Below are positions 26,418 through 35,820 of a DNA stretch of 64,000 bases, piece after piece. The DNA lies in NCBI GenBank assembly GCA_964579505.1, contig CAZOGC010000005.1, positions 90,324 through 154,323 on the forward strand, given 5' to 3'. The notes under the pieces are model-generated. The model was not told the origin of the DNA, did not search any database, and saw only the letters and a list, made by a program, of their open reading frames with translations. This DNA is from JAJYSO01 sp964579505. GTDB taxonomy: Bacteria > Bacteroidota > Bacteroidia > Flavobacteriales > Flavobacteriaceae. Each line of letters starts with the position of its first letter. Position 1 is the first letter of the stretch. A program made the position numbers and the translations under genes.

Positions 26418-27341
26418 TCACAACAAAGCACGCTTCTTTTGACGTTTATATCGTATGTTTTTAAGCAATGGGTTAGCAAACACAATGGCTACTATAAAAA
26501 CGGCTCCTATATAGAATTGTTTTCCTAAAAAACTATCTTCAGAAAGAATAATAATAGCCAATACAATTGAATAAATCGGTTCTAGATTTACTGTAAGTGT
26601 AGCCGTATAAGCACCTATTCGGTATACCACATCTATCATTAACATAAAGGCTACTGAGGTACAAACAACCCCTAAGAACAGCAGCCAAGCAAAATCATTA
26701 ACTGTCATTGCAAAAAGAGAAGCATTTACTTTTCCCTCAAATCCAAACCAAATTAACAAAATAACCGCGCCGGTAAGCATCTCGTACACCGTTAAAGAAG
26801 AAGATGAAATACCATCCTTATTAAGACGGGCGTTGAACACCGCAAAACAAGCCGACAAAAATGCAGACAGCAAGCCCCAAAGCATTCCGGAAAACTGGCT
26901 TCCATCTATATTACTATTAATAAAAATTACGCCAAAAATCATGAGTAATCCTAACGAAAACTCTATCCAAGAAAACTTGCGTCTCATAATAAGCGGCTCC
27001 AACCAACTTACATGTAACGCTGTGGTCGATAAACACAGAACCACTACTGATACGGAGGAAATCTGTATGGCTTTAAAGAACGTAAGCCAGTGCAAAACAA
27101 CCACCACACCTACTCCCATAACTTTCAATAATGAACGTTTATCTTTAATGTAAAACTTCTTACCGGTAAGTGTTAGAAATAAAAGTAAGCTCAATGCGGC
27201 AATGAGCATTCTAAAAAACACAATACGGTGAAAATCGAGGTGAATCAATTTCCCGAGAATACCTGTAAATCCCCATGCCAAAACAATGGCATGCATCATT
27301 AAATAATACTTGAGATTAGCAACCCTTATTCCCTTAAACAT
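26418..27341 (-). CDS. EamA/DMT-family transporter
   Basis: 307 residues from the ATG at 27341, where homologues begin shortly before LKYYLMMHAIVLAWGFTGILGKL. A further in-frame start at 27416 would add an uncharged 25-residue lead that looks non-native. It has ten hydrophobic segments in two EamA repeats, consistent with the drug/metabolite exporter superfamily. The second repeat carries the typical LEPIYSIVLAIIILSE. The substrate (amino acid, nucleotide or other metabolite) is unknown. It is transcribed alone. Confidence 0.85.
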   Translation of the reverse strand: MFKGIRVANLKYYLMMHAIVLAWGFTGILGKLIHLDFHRIVFFRMLIAALSLLLFLTLTGKKFYIKDKRSLLKVMGVGVVVVLHWLTFFKAIQISSVSVVVLCLSTTALHVSWLEPLIMRRKFSWIEFSLGLLMIFGVIFINSNIDGSQFSGMLWGLLSAFLSACFAVFNARLNKDGISSSSLTVYEMLTGAVILLIWFGFEGKVNASLFAMTVNDFAWLLFLGVVCTSVAFMLMIDVVYRIGAYTATLTVNLEPIYSIVLAIIILSEDSFLGKQFYIGAVFIVAIVFANPLLKNIRYKRQKKRALL

Positions 27342-27612
27342 AACTCGTTTAATTAAAAATGTTAAGTTAAAAAACCAGAAAAGACAAAAGAATCTATCTT
27401 TTGCCCCTATTTGCATTATTTCGTTATTTTATGGTACAAAATTACTTCTCTTTCTAAAAAAATAAGTTTTTTATATGTTTTTTGTTTTTAATACAATTTG
27501 TTGATTATCAAATATTTAATTCTATTTTCAATTCCACAACCTAAAATAATGATGTTGACTTGTTAAAAAGAACGTCAATTTTTGAGCAAAACGATATTCT
27601 AGTATAAAAAAA

Positions 27613-27641
27613 TCTCCGGAGACCGTAATAATCTTCGGAGA
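27613..27641 (-). terminator. Terminator of the btuB-btuG-like operon
   Basis: TCTCCGGAGA (27613-27622) and TCTTCGGAGA (27632-27641) form a stem with one G-U pair. On the minus strand it is followed by a run of seven T. Confidence 0.75.
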
Positions 27642-27669
27642 GAATAAAAATATTTTAAGAAGTAGTTGA

Positions 27670-28725
27670 CTAGTCGTTAAAATAGAAACCATTAGGTCCT
27701 ATTCCTACTCCTATTGTCTTGAGTAAATTCCCTTGCAAATCGTATACATTTATATAACTATTAGAAGAGAAGTCACCCCCATCAGAAACATAAATTCTGT
27801 TATCTTCTACCGCAAATCCGTAAAACATTCCATAAGGGGAATTAGAAGAATAAGTCAGTACCGGAGTAGTTGGAGCCGTTGTGGCGTTAGTGCTTATCTT
27901 ATAGGCTTTATTGCCTACTGTATAATAAAGCATGTTGTCTTCTACAGTTATATTTGCTGCATTGTCGGCATAATTAAGTGCCACAGAACCTATTTCTGTA
28001 TTGTTATGACGTATATCAAATTTTTGAATTTTATGGGGCGTTAAGGCATATAAGAATATTCCTTCTACGGCTATAGAATTCAGATTAGGAGCCGTTATGA
28101 TTGTATCTATTACCTGTCCTGTTTGAGGATCAATTACGGCAATTTTATTTCCGGTATTATAGATTGCCTCTTGTACATACAAAAGCCCATTATCTCCTTC
28201 CAAGATATATTCACTAGGGCCATCCAATTTAATAGTTTTTTCTACGGTCAAACTATTTAAATCTACCACCGTTAAATGGTTAGTCCCTGCATTGGTAATA
28301 TAAGCCTTGTCATCTTCTGTTACTCCATAACGCGGGGTATTAAAATCGCCTGCAGTACCTGTTATCCGCTTTTCTTTTTTAAACGTATAACGATCTACAA
28401 CGGTAACAAAATTTGCTACGTTAGACACAATATAAGCACGGTCTTTATCATCAAAAAACATAGACTGTAAGCCACCGCCAACATCTTCGCCATTGTTTAC
28501 ATGTTGATAGACATCTTGTTCTACAGAATCTAAGTTATTAGCTACAAAAGTAACCGATCCTGCATTCGGAAATTGCCCTTCATTCAACACAAAAAAACCA
28601 TTGGCATACGGTTGGTTTTGTGGGTTAGTTGGTGAGGGATTAATTGGAATGTCGTTGTTTTCACTACACGAGCTAAACAATAGTACGCCCAAGAAAAGAA
28701 CAAAAAATAATCTACTGATTTTCAT
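27670..28725 (-). CDS. BtuG-like surface lipoprotein, YncE/DUF5074 beta-propeller
   Basis: 351 residues. Lipoprotein signal MKISRLFFVLFLGVLLFSSC followed by a Pro/Asn linker. The rest is a repeat-built beta-propeller (blades with AYIVSNVANFVTVVDRYTF, AYITNAGTNHLTVVDLNSL, KIAVIDPQTGQVIDTI) of the YncE/DUF5074 type. In Bacteroides the homologous BtuG binds vitamin B12 on the cell surface and hands it to BtuB. Here the gene follows a BtuB-like receptor by three bases and both sit behind a cobalamin riboswitch. The B12 role is therefore well supported by context, though the ligand residues cannot be checked. Confidence 0.82.
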   Translation of the reverse strand: MKISRLFFVLFLGVLLFSSCSENNDIPINPSPTNPQNQPYANGFFVLNEGQFPNAGSVTFVANNLDSVEQDVYQHVNNGEDVGGGLQSMFFDDKDRAYIVSNVANFVTVVDRYTFKKEKRITGTAGDFNTPRYGVTEDDKAYITNAGTNHLTVVDLNSLTVEKTIKLDGPSEYILEGDNGLLYVQEAIYNTGNKIAVIDPQTGQVIDTIITAPNLNSIAVEGIFLYALTPHKIQKFDIRHNNTEIGSVALNYADNAANITVEDNMLYYTVGNKAYKISTNATTAPTTPVLTYSSNSPYGMFYGFAVEDNRIYVSDGGDFSSNSYINVYDLQGNLLKTIGVGIGPNGFYFND

Positions 28726-28728
28726 CGC

Positions 28729-30582
28729 TTAAAAATTTAGAATTATATAAAAATTAAAATTGATTCCCGGCATTTCGTACCGAATAACATTTTGATAGAC
28801 TTTATTAAACAGGTTACGTACCTTACCGCCTATCTCATACGTGTTTTTCTTTCCTAATCTATAAGACAGCCCTACGTTAGATACTGCGTATCCGCCCAAA
28901 ATATGTGCCGGATCGTTATCTGAACGCAGGTAAACCGAACCGTTGTATAGCAATTGATAGTTAATAGTAAACCGATGCAGGCTGTATGCAGCTGAGAAAG
29001 TTGCTTTATTGTAAGGTACATAAATAAGCTGATTATGCGTCTTTTTATTACGTGAATAAGTGTACGCATACGTTCCATTTACCGTAAACGTTTGCCCATT
29101 AAACTGCTTTTTATATTGCAAAAGTGCTTCTACTCCATAGGTCTGTACGTGATCTTCATTACGCGGAGAAAAAAGCCCGCCCGATCTAGGAAGCCAATGA
29201 ATCATGTCTTTTATATCATTAAAATAACCGGTTACAGTTAATTTTAAATCGTTATAAGCAAAAGTATTACCCAATTCAATTTGATTAGATTGCTCCGCTT
29301 TTAAAGATGTATTTCCTGAATTTGTCCAATACAGGTCATTAAATGTTGGGCGTCTAAAATTTTTAGAAGCCGATATTTTTACCGTATAAAAAGGCGCTAC
29401 CTTATAATCTACTCCAACAGCATACAACAACGGACTTTCATAGGTATGGGTAAATTCTTTACGCACGCCTATTTGATAACGAAATCTCGGAGACAACTGT
29501 TGCTTAAACAACAAACCTGCCGAAGCTATATTTCTGTTATCATCATTAATGTTAGTTCCTTTTCCTTTGGTGTGCTGATAAGACAAAACAGCATCTAGTA
29601 AAATATCTTGATTGAGTTTATAGCTCAAATCATATTTACCCATAATCGTTTCTGCTTTCCCAAAATCATGCTTTTCAGGCGTGTTTAAGTCGAGATAATA
29701 TTTGTAATGCTCACTTAAAAAAGCTGCCTTTAACGAGCTATTAAACGCCCCCCAAACACTTTTCCATTCAAGCAAACTTCTCTTATTTTGATCTTTGTAT
29801 TGGGTATGATTTTCTGTTAAGTAATAAACCGGAAAATGCCGATTACTGTTATAAAACTCTCCGTAAAAATTAAGCTGGTTAGTTGCATTCAACTTCACTC
29901 CTATGGCGGTGTTTATCGCCGTATTATGAAACTGCCCATTGGTGTTTTTACCATCTCGCAATTGAAAATCGTAGTCGTTATCAGACTGATTGCGCTCTAC
30001 CGCCAACCTAAAACTTACTTTATTTGAAGAAGTGCGTAATCGATAATGCGTGTTTAGTGTGTTGTAACTCCCATACCCTACATAAAGTTGATTATCAAAT
30101 TCTTTTTTAAAGGTGAGTTCTGTATTAAGATGTACCGTGCCCCCAATAGCGCCACTACCATACACAATACTCCCACCGCCCGCACGAACATCTATGTTGT
30201 CATAAATACCGGTGTTTAGGGTATTAAAATCTGTCTGGCCGGTAAAATTTGAATTAATATTGATTCCATTCCACAACACCGCTGTTTGCGAGGCGGTTGT
30301 TCCTCTAAAAGAGGCCGAAGAAACCATTCCTAGTCCATTTTGTTTAAAATAAATAGGCGTATTGTATTCTAATAATGAAGTTAAAGAAGGTGCATTGTGT
30401 ACTAAAACTGAATCTGATAAATGATGAAGGGTTTGTCCTACCGAAAAATCACGTAATAATCTATTTGTAATAGTAGCTGTTTCTAAAACCTCAACAGAAT
30501 CTTTACTTGACGTTTTTATTTGACCATTTACTGACCACGAAAAACAACACAAAAAACTAAGATATAGACCGATTTTTTTCAT
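28729..30582 (-). CDS. btuB: BtuB-like TonB-dependent cobalamin receptor
   Basis: 617 residues, the size of BtuB-type receptors and smaller than the SusC or CarboxypepD-linked receptors. Signal peptide, then a plug domain (about 35-150; SLTSLLEYNTPIYFKQNG, SFRGTTASQTAVLWNGINI, GGGSIVYGSGAIGGTVHL) and a 22-strand-type barrel ending in FYIILNF. A cobalamin riboswitch precedes it on the same strand, and the BtuG-like lipoprotein follows directly. It imports vitamin B12 across the outer membrane with TonB energy. Confidence 0.88.
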   Translation of the reverse strand: MKKIGLYLSFLCCFSWSVNGQIKTSSKDSVEVLETATITNRLLRDFSVGQTLHHLSDSVLVHNAPSLTSLLEYNTPIYFKQNGLGMVSSASFRGTTASQTAVLWNGININSNFTGQTDFNTLNTGIYDNIDVRAGGGSIVYGSGAIGGTVHLNTELTFKKEFDNQLYVGYGSYNTLNTHYRLRTSSNKVSFRLAVERNQSDNDYDFQLRDGKNTNGQFHNTAINTAIGVKLNATNQLNFYGEFYNSNRHFPVYYLTENHTQYKDQNKRSLLEWKSVWGAFNSSLKAAFLSEHYKYYLDLNTPEKHDFGKAETIMGKYDLSYKLNQDILLDAVLSYQHTKGKGTNINDDNRNIASAGLLFKQQLSPRFRYQIGVRKEFTHTYESPLLYAVGVDYKVAPFYTVKISASKNFRRPTFNDLYWTNSGNTSLKAEQSNQIELGNTFAYNDLKLTVTGYFNDIKDMIHWLPRSGGLFSPRNEDHVQTYGVEALLQYKKQFNGQTFTVNGTYAYTYSRNKKTHNQLIYVPYNKATFSAAYSLHRFTINYQLLYNGSVYLRSDNDPAHILGGYAVSNVGLSYRLGKKNTYEIGGKVRNLFNKVYQNVIRYEMPGINFNFYIILNF

Positions 30583-30632
30583 AAACAGGAGACTTTTTAC
30601 CCGAAAGTCACAACTTTTATAGGGTTAAAATT

Positions 30633-30812
30633 GGCAGGTCTCCTGGCTTGCGTCTAGTTAGGTTCCTTCCCATTCATGTACCTGAACAGTGGATTGAAGT
30701 CTTTTAACCAGCATCTCTTAATTTGAGATTAAGCTTACAGTTGCGGGAACAGCTTCCGATTTTAACGGAATTCCCTTTTATTGCTAATGAAAAAATTCAG
30801 CAGCAAACCAAT
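30633..30812 (-). promoter_or_regulatory. Cobalamin (adenosylcobalamin) riboswitch
   Basis: Read on the minus strand this region contains, in order, AAAAGGGAA, CTGTTCCCGCAACTGTAA, a CCACTGTTC/GGGAAGG pair and the closing AAGCCAGGAGACCTGCC. These are the conserved blocks of the B12 riboswitch (B12 box and adjoining stems). It ends about 50 bases before the btuB start, so B12 probably represses uptake. A perfect -7 box TATTTTTG (plus coordinates 30819-30826) lies just upstream, placing the transcript start at the riboswitch edge. Confidence 0.95.
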
Positions 30813-30818
30813 CTTCGG

Positions 30819-30826
30819 CAAAAATA
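30819..30826 (-). promoter_or_regulatory. -7 promoter box of the cobalamin-riboswitch transcript
   Basis: On the minus strand TATTTTTG fits the Bacteroidota consensus TAnnTTTG exactly. A -33 TTG at the usual 19-base distance is not clear. Confidence 0.55.
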
Positions 30827-30853
30827 CACCTTTTCATACAAACTAAAATAATT

Positions 30854-30875
30854 AGGGCGCAATAAATTGCGCCCT
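30854..30875 (-). terminator. Perfect hairpin after the lipoprotein gene
   Basis: AGGGCGCAAT (30854-30863), loop AA, ATTGCGCCCT (30866-30875). It separates the upstream lipoprotein transcript from the riboswitch transcript on the minus strand. On the minus strand the following sequence is AATTATTTTAG, a modest T-rich tail. Confidence 0.7.
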
Positions 30876-30902
30876 GATCTAATCTCTATTATTTAGCTTT
30901 AT

Positions 30903-31544
30903 TTAATCAACAATTCCATTGTCATAAAAAACAGCTCTTCCTGTTTCATCGTTCAATATTAACTTAGGAAAATCTTTTCCTCTAGGGGTTATTTTCCACC
31001 CACGCACATAAACCATGTCTCCTTGCGTGTTTTTCAATGCTAGAAAACCAAATTGAAAATCTAAGCATCCATTTTTAATTTCCTCAACTTGATCAAACAG
31101 CTCTCCATCATTTTGTAATTGACTAAAATAAACTGCTATTAAATAATCTTCCATAAACCTAGGATTAGGCATAACCGGAATTTCAATCGTATCTATACGA
31201 ATACCTGATGCCAAGGTACGAGTTCCCGAAGCATCAAAATTATAGATCATATCAGCCAAAAAGACCCGCTGGCCGTTAGAATATTGATAAGCCTTTACTT
31301 GTGTGTTTGTAGATTGCTGGGATACTTGATATACTTGTAAATTTTTAGTAGAAATATTGTTTTTAGCAAGTAACGAATCTACCACCACCTGCACACTATC
31401 CGCCACTAGTTGATCAGTTGGTTCAGGGGCTATTAACTGCCAACACGTTTCGGTTTCTGGCTGACTTGGTAAATTATCATCATTACTACAAGCCACCGCA
31501 AAAAAAAGCACTAAACCTACAAGTGTAAACGTAATTTTTTTCAT
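30903..31544 (-). CDS. Hypothetical lipoprotein
   Basis: 213 residues. Lipoprotein signal MKKITFTLVGLVLFFAVAC with Ser-Asn-Asp-Asp after the cysteine. The rest is beta-rich and contains three possible domains' worth of sequence without a recognised motif. Two cysteines (near 33 and 170) could pair. It lies alone between the riboswitch operon and the PBP1A gene, each with its own control signals. Confidence 0.65.
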   Translation of the reverse strand: MKKITFTLVGLVLFFAVACSNDDNLPSQPETETCWQLIAPEPTDQLVADSVQVVVDSLLAKNNISTKNLQVYQVSQQSTNTQVKAYQYSNGQRVFLADMIYNFDASGTRTLASGIRIDTIEIPVMPNPRFMEDYLIAVYFSQLQNDGELFDQVEEIKNGCLDFQFGFLALKNTQGDMVYVRGWKITPRGKDFPKLILNDETGRAVFYDNGIVD

Positions 31545-31629
31545 ACCTATAATTTTAATTACAAAATAAAGCTTTTCGCATAACTATGACAAAAATTATT
31601 CCATTGCGGCTATTATAAATATACCCACT

Positions 31630-33996
31630 TTATTTTCGCCCAAATAGACGTTGAAAAAATCCTCTTTTTTTCTTCTTCTTTTTCTTTTTGTGTTTTTTAA
31701 TCGACTTCTCTTTTCTCTGTTGCTCAAAAAGGTTGTCGTTGTCGTCTCTTGTGTAGAATTTTTTAGACACTTTATCTTTACTGAAAAGACGTTTAAAAAA
31801 ACCTTCTTTTCGTGTAGGAGGGCATTGCATGCTGGCTATTACAGCATTACTTGGTCTTTTAAAATGAGCACGGGTAATTTTATCAAATTGGGGGTTGTTA
31901 TTCATACGTTGTAGCATACCGGCAAAAATGGGTAGTGCAGAATTGGCTCCTTGCCCAATAGCTGTTCGCCTAAATTTAATACTGTGATTATCATTTCCTA
32001 CCCAAGTTACGGTTACCAAATCGGGCAATAACCCCACAAACCACCCATCGGTATTATTTTGTGTCGTACCTGTCTTTCCGGCCAAATCATTGCGAAAATG
32101 ATAGACTGTTCGCAATCGCCTACCGGTTCCTCTATCTACCACGCGTTGCAACATAGCTAGCATTTCTTGACGCGTTTGCTCACTAAAAGCTCTAGGAGCT
32201 TCTTTTTCTTTATGGGGAAAAGACACAATTACTTTTCCATTTTTATCTTCAATCCGTTTTATAAAAAAGGGAGTAATTGGTCTGCCTTCATTTAAAAAAC
32301 AGCTATAAGCCCTGGCCATATCTATTACGCGAAGCGCCGGCGTACCCAATGCTATTGAGGGCACAGCAGGCAAGTCCTCCTCTATCCCCATTTTATGAGC
32401 CATAGTTATGGTGGGTTGAATGCCGGTGACTCGCAATACTTTTACCGCAATGGTGTTAAGTGAATGTGCCAAAGCAGCCGTTAAAGAATATTCTATATCC
32501 GGATCAATTTTTTCAGCATTTCGTGGCGTCCAATCCTTCACATCTGTATACGTTACTACCTGCGCCGGAAAATAATTGCACGGCTGTAAACCTTTTTCTA
32601 AAGCCGCAGCATACACAATAGGTTTAAAAGTAGAGCCTACTGCACGTTTACTCTGCACGACATGGTCGTACTGAAAATACCGATAATCTATTCCTCCTAC
32701 ATAAGCTCGTATGGCGCCTGTATGAGGGTCTAAAGATACTATTCCGGTGTTTAAAAATTGAAGGTAATACCGAAGGCTATCTATGGTAGATAAGGTTTTT
32801 ATCTGATCTCCGTCCCAACTATAAACTTCCATTTTATGTGGAATACTCAGGGAGTCTATGATGGCCGATTTACTCAGTCCTTTTTCTTTTAACCTTTTAT
32901 ATGCCGGCAGTTGCGTTAACGCTTCTTGAACAATAGCTGATTTTTTTCGCCAAGGTGGATTGTTTCCATACGCTTTTTCAAATTGCGTTTGTAATTTTTT
33001 CATGTGCGCTTGCATAGCCTCTTCGGCATACTGCTGCAAACGCTTGTTTAAGGTGGTATAAATTTTTAATCCATCGGTTAACAAATTGTATGGTGTTCCA
33101 TCAGGTTTACGATATTCTTTTTGGGCCAACACCTGTTCAACTTTTTCCTTTACTTGTTGCCTAAAATAGGCCGCCATTGCTGAGCTCGTTCCATACGTAT
33201 GAAAATCTACCTTTATTTTTTGCTGCATTACCTGCTCGGCCTTCTGTGCCGAAATATAGCCGTACTTTACCATCTGATTTAGCACCACATCACGCCGCAG
33301 TTGGCTCCGTTCAGGAAACAGTCTGGGGTTGTAACTATGATTAGCTTTTAGACAGCCTACCAGTGTAGCTGCTTGAGACAGGTTTAACGCGCGCGTATGT
33401 ACCCCAAAAAATTTCATGGCCGCGCTCTCTATTCCATAAGTGTTTCCACTAAAAGGAACCGTATTAAAGTACAGCGTAAGAATATCGTTTTTAGAGTAAA
33501 TTTCTTCCAGCCGTCGCGCTACAATCATTTCTCTAAATTTATTAATAACGATACTTAAGAAAAAGCCATAATCTTTTCTGCCATATAAATTCTTGGCCAA
33601 CTGCATCGTTATGGTGCTCCCCCCACCCGAAGAATCATCTCCTAAAAGAATTGTTTTAAAAAACACTCGAAACAAACTGCGTTTATCGATGCCATTATGT
33701 TCGTAAAAACGCGCATCTTCTGTAGCTATCAGCGCGTGAATCAGACTTTTAGGCAAATCATCATAATTTATTGATTCTCTATCTGTTATATAATATTTTC
33801 CTATCAACAGCTCTTCTTCACCATAGACTTGAGAAGCTTGCATCTGCGATAGATTAGCCAAATCTGCGTTGGTAGGAACTTTTCCCCATAATCCAAAATA
33901 AACACTTCCAAAGAGCCCCAGTACAAAGATTATTCCTGCCAGTATTAAAAGCAACGGCCATTTAATCCAGGGGTTCTTTATTATTTTTTTCAGCAT
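31630..33996 (-). CDS. Penicillin-binding protein 1A (bifunctional glycosyltransferase/transpeptidase)
   Basis: 788 residues from the ATG at 33996 (a TTG at 34026 would add ten residues). One N-terminal membrane helix, then a GT51 glycosyltransferase domain (EDARFYEHNGID, GGSTITMQLAKNLYG) and a class A transpeptidase domain (SxxK in SKRAVGSTFKPIVY, SLN in SLNTIAVKV, KTG in KTGTTQNNTDGW). It polymerises and cross-links peptidoglycan. The C-terminus is unusual: a linker with GFFKRLF, then a polybasic run of nine lysines interrupted by one arginine, then GFFQRLFGRK, ending the protein. The tail may bind membrane or nucleic acid. Confidence 0.93.
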   Translation of the reverse strand: MLKKIIKNPWIKWPLLLILAGIIFVLGLFGSVYFGLWGKVPTNADLANLSQMQASQVYGEEELLIGKYYITDRESINYDDLPKSLIHALIATEDARFYEHNGIDKRSLFRVFFKTILLGDDSSGGGSTITMQLAKNLYGRKDYGFFLSIVINKFREMIVARRLEEIYSKNDILTLYFNTVPFSGNTYGIESAAMKFFGVHTRALNLSQAATLVGCLKANHSYNPRLFPERSQLRRDVVLNQMVKYGYISAQKAEQVMQQKIKVDFHTYGTSSAMAAYFRQQVKEKVEQVLAQKEYRKPDGTPYNLLTDGLKIYTTLNKRLQQYAEEAMQAHMKKLQTQFEKAYGNNPPWRKKSAIVQEALTQLPAYKRLKEKGLSKSAIIDSLSIPHKMEVYSWDGDQIKTLSTIDSLRYYLQFLNTGIVSLDPHTGAIRAYVGGIDYRYFQYDHVVQSKRAVGSTFKPIVYAAALEKGLQPCNYFPAQVVTYTDVKDWTPRNAEKIDPDIEYSLTAALAHSLNTIAVKVLRVTGIQPTITMAHKMGIEEDLPAVPSIALGTPALRVIDMARAYSCFLNEGRPITPFFIKRIEDKNGKVIVSFPHKEKEAPRAFSEQTRQEMLAMLQRVVDRGTGRRLRTVYHFRNDLAGKTGTTQNNTDGWFVGLLPDLVTVTWVGNDNHSIKFRRTAIGQGANSALPIFAGMLQRMNNNPQFDKITRAHFKRPSNAVIASMQCPPTRKEGFFKRLFSKDKVSKKFYTRDDNDNLFEQQRKEKSIKKHKKKKKKKKRGFFQRLFGRK

Positions 33997-34211
33997 ATAA
34001 TGATATTGTTTGGTGTAGTAACGCAAAGTAAGGGCTTATCTTTTATACTACCTTATTTTTATACCTTTTATCTATAAATAGTGAGTTAATATAACTAGAA
34101 AACACAAAACGAGCATAATTTTAAATCTAATCTAGAAAATCAAAAAAGTTCATGTCATCACGGTGCTAAATGTTTTAAAAGCACTATTTTTAACCTATAT
34201 AAATATGGCTC

Positions 34212-34868
34212 ATGCAAAAGTTAAAAATATTACACACCAGTTATCTCACCCACGATGTAAAGCGATTTGTTTTAGAAAAACCGGAAGGACTGATTTATCG
34301 ACCGGGACAGGCTGCACATCTCTCTGTAAATTTACCTGAATGGAAAGAGGTTATACGCCCATTTACGTTTACCTCACTCAATGCTTGGCCAGAACTGGAG
34401 TTTACCATAAAATGCTATGAAAAACGAAATGGAGTTACTGCACAACTCGAAAAATTAAAGCCCGGCGATGAACTGTTATTGCACGATATATTTGACACCA
34501 TAGATTATAAAGGACCCGGTATATTTATAGCGGGCGGCACCGGCATTACTCCATTTATAGCCATCTTCAGAGCGCTGTATGCTACTAAAAATTTACGTGG
34601 GATTGCTCTTTTATACTCCAATAAAACAGAACACGATATTATCTTAGGAAACGAGTTACACCATATGCTTGGCAATGCATATGTAAATGTCTTTACTCGA
34701 CAAGGGGTGATTGGGTTTAGAGAACGGCGCATAGACCGCAGTTTCCTTATTGAAAACATAGGGAATTTTAACCTTAAATTTTATGTTTGCGGCCCCAAAG
34801 AATTTACACACGATTTATCGGAGACTCTTATCGATTTAGGAGCAAACCCTACTTCTATCATTGTTTAA
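34212..34868 (+). CDS. FAD-binding oxidoreductase (ferredoxin-NADP reductase type)
   Basis: 218 residues. FAD-binding barrel with RPFTFTSL (the RxYS/T-like flavin motif, about 51-58), then an NAD(P)-binding half with GGTGITPFIAIFRAL (about 108-122) and YVCGPKEFTHDL at the end. Members reduce ferredoxin, flavin or, in Hmp-like proteins, a globin. The next gene, 12 bases on, encodes a hemerythrin-like protein, so a joint role with a di-iron oxygen or nitric oxide acceptor is plausible. The electron acceptor is unknown. Confidence 0.85.
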   Translation: MQKLKILHTSYLTHDVKRFVLEKPEGLIYRPGQAAHLSVNLPEWKEVIRPFTFTSLNAWPELEFTIKCYEKRNGVTAQLEKLKPGDELLLHDIFDTIDYKGPGIFIAGGTGITPFIAIFRALYATKNLRGIALLYSNKTEHDIILGNELHHMLGNAYVNVFTRQGVIGFRERRIDRSFLIENIGNFNLKFYVCGPKEFTHDLSETLIDLGANPTSIIV

Positions 34869-34880
34869 AACAGGTGAGAA

Positions 34881-35387
34881 ATGAATAAACCCATACACCG
34901 CTTTTTCACGCAGGATCATCGGCGCATAGATCTCTTTTTAGAAAAAGCTACTCAAGATAGTAACGCTATAGACTTAGCACTCTACAAACAATTTAGAGTA
35001 GGGTTATTAACCCATATTAAAATGGAAGAAAACCTGCTTTTTCCAGCGACCAAAGCAGCTAATAAAGGAAAACCGTTACCCAATTTTAAACAATTTAGGT
35101 TAGAACATGCGGCATTAACTACCTTGCTAGCCGTGCACCCCAATGCCGAAATCATTACTGTTTTAAAAAAGGTATTGGAACGCCACGACAAAGCCGAAGA
35201 GATTCCCGGAGGGATGTATGATGTGTGTGAAAAATTAACTCAACCGCAAACGGAAGAGCTTTTAGAAAAACTGCAAAAAACACCTCCAGTACCGGTACAC
35301 CCACCCAAAAAAAATGACTTTGTCTTGCAAGCCGCTAAACGGGTACTAACCCGTGCCGGATATGAATATGACGACTTGTTAATATAA
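34881..35387 (+). CDS. Hemerythrin-domain (HHE cation-binding) protein
   Basis: 168 residues. Helical bundle with the di-iron pattern of hemerythrin HHE proteins: HRRID (His14), HIKMEENLLFP (His48, Glu52), RLEHAALTTLL (His76) and ERHDKAEE. It binds O2 or NO, or handles iron, in this family. The C-terminal third (from about 115) is Pro/Lys-rich and ends AAKRVLTRAGYEYDDLLI. It is translated just after the flavoprotein reductase and likely in the same transcript. Confidence 0.85.
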   Translation: MNKPIHRFFTQDHRRIDLFLEKATQDSNAIDLALYKQFRVGLLTHIKMEENLLFPATKAANKGKPLPNFKQFRLEHAALTTLLAVHPNAEIITVLKKVLERHDKAEEIPGGMYDVCEKLTQPQTEELLEKLQKTPPVPVHPPKKNDFVLQAAKRVLTRAGYEYDDLLI

Positions 35388-35820
35388 CTACCATCATTTT
35401 TGTCTTTTTTACGGTTATAAAACCACACACGATACCATTAATTATCAAGAACGCACTTCAAAACACTGTTTATTAGCATTATACAACGATCTTTTGTTGC
35501 AAAAAATAATTTATAAATTATTTTTTATTCCAATTTTTTGTGCATTTTTGCACCTATAATAGCTGAACAAATTGAACCGTGTTTTTACATTCGGGTTTTT
35601 GAAAATCAGAAAGTTATATTCAAAAACAGCCTATCAGATAGGCTACCGAAATTTAAAGCTAGCTTTCGTTACTTCATTTATAATACCACTCCCTTTTCTC
35701 ATAAGTGGAGAACAACTGGTACAACCTCTTAGGGTTTAATTATTTTTTACACAGCCTTTTCAAAAATATCTTTTGAAAAAAGTAACTGATGTGTTTTTAC
35801 TAAAAAATAACCGTACATAA
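35388..35820 (+). other. 433-base leader region before the polyamine operon
   Basis: No convincing gene. It holds a perfect 26-base palindrome (35501-35526; AAAAAATAATTTA and its complement), GTGCATTTTTGCAC, a hairpin AGCCTATC/ATAGGCT (near 35629-35646) and several shorter inverted repeats. Nothing matches a named riboswitch I know. The distance to speA is unusually long, so a structured 5' leader is possible. Confidence 0.4.

Noticed and set aside
35538..35732. 64-codon frame in the leader before speA
   Set aside because: Composition is that of non-coding DNA, there is no promoter fit, and the hairpins cross it.
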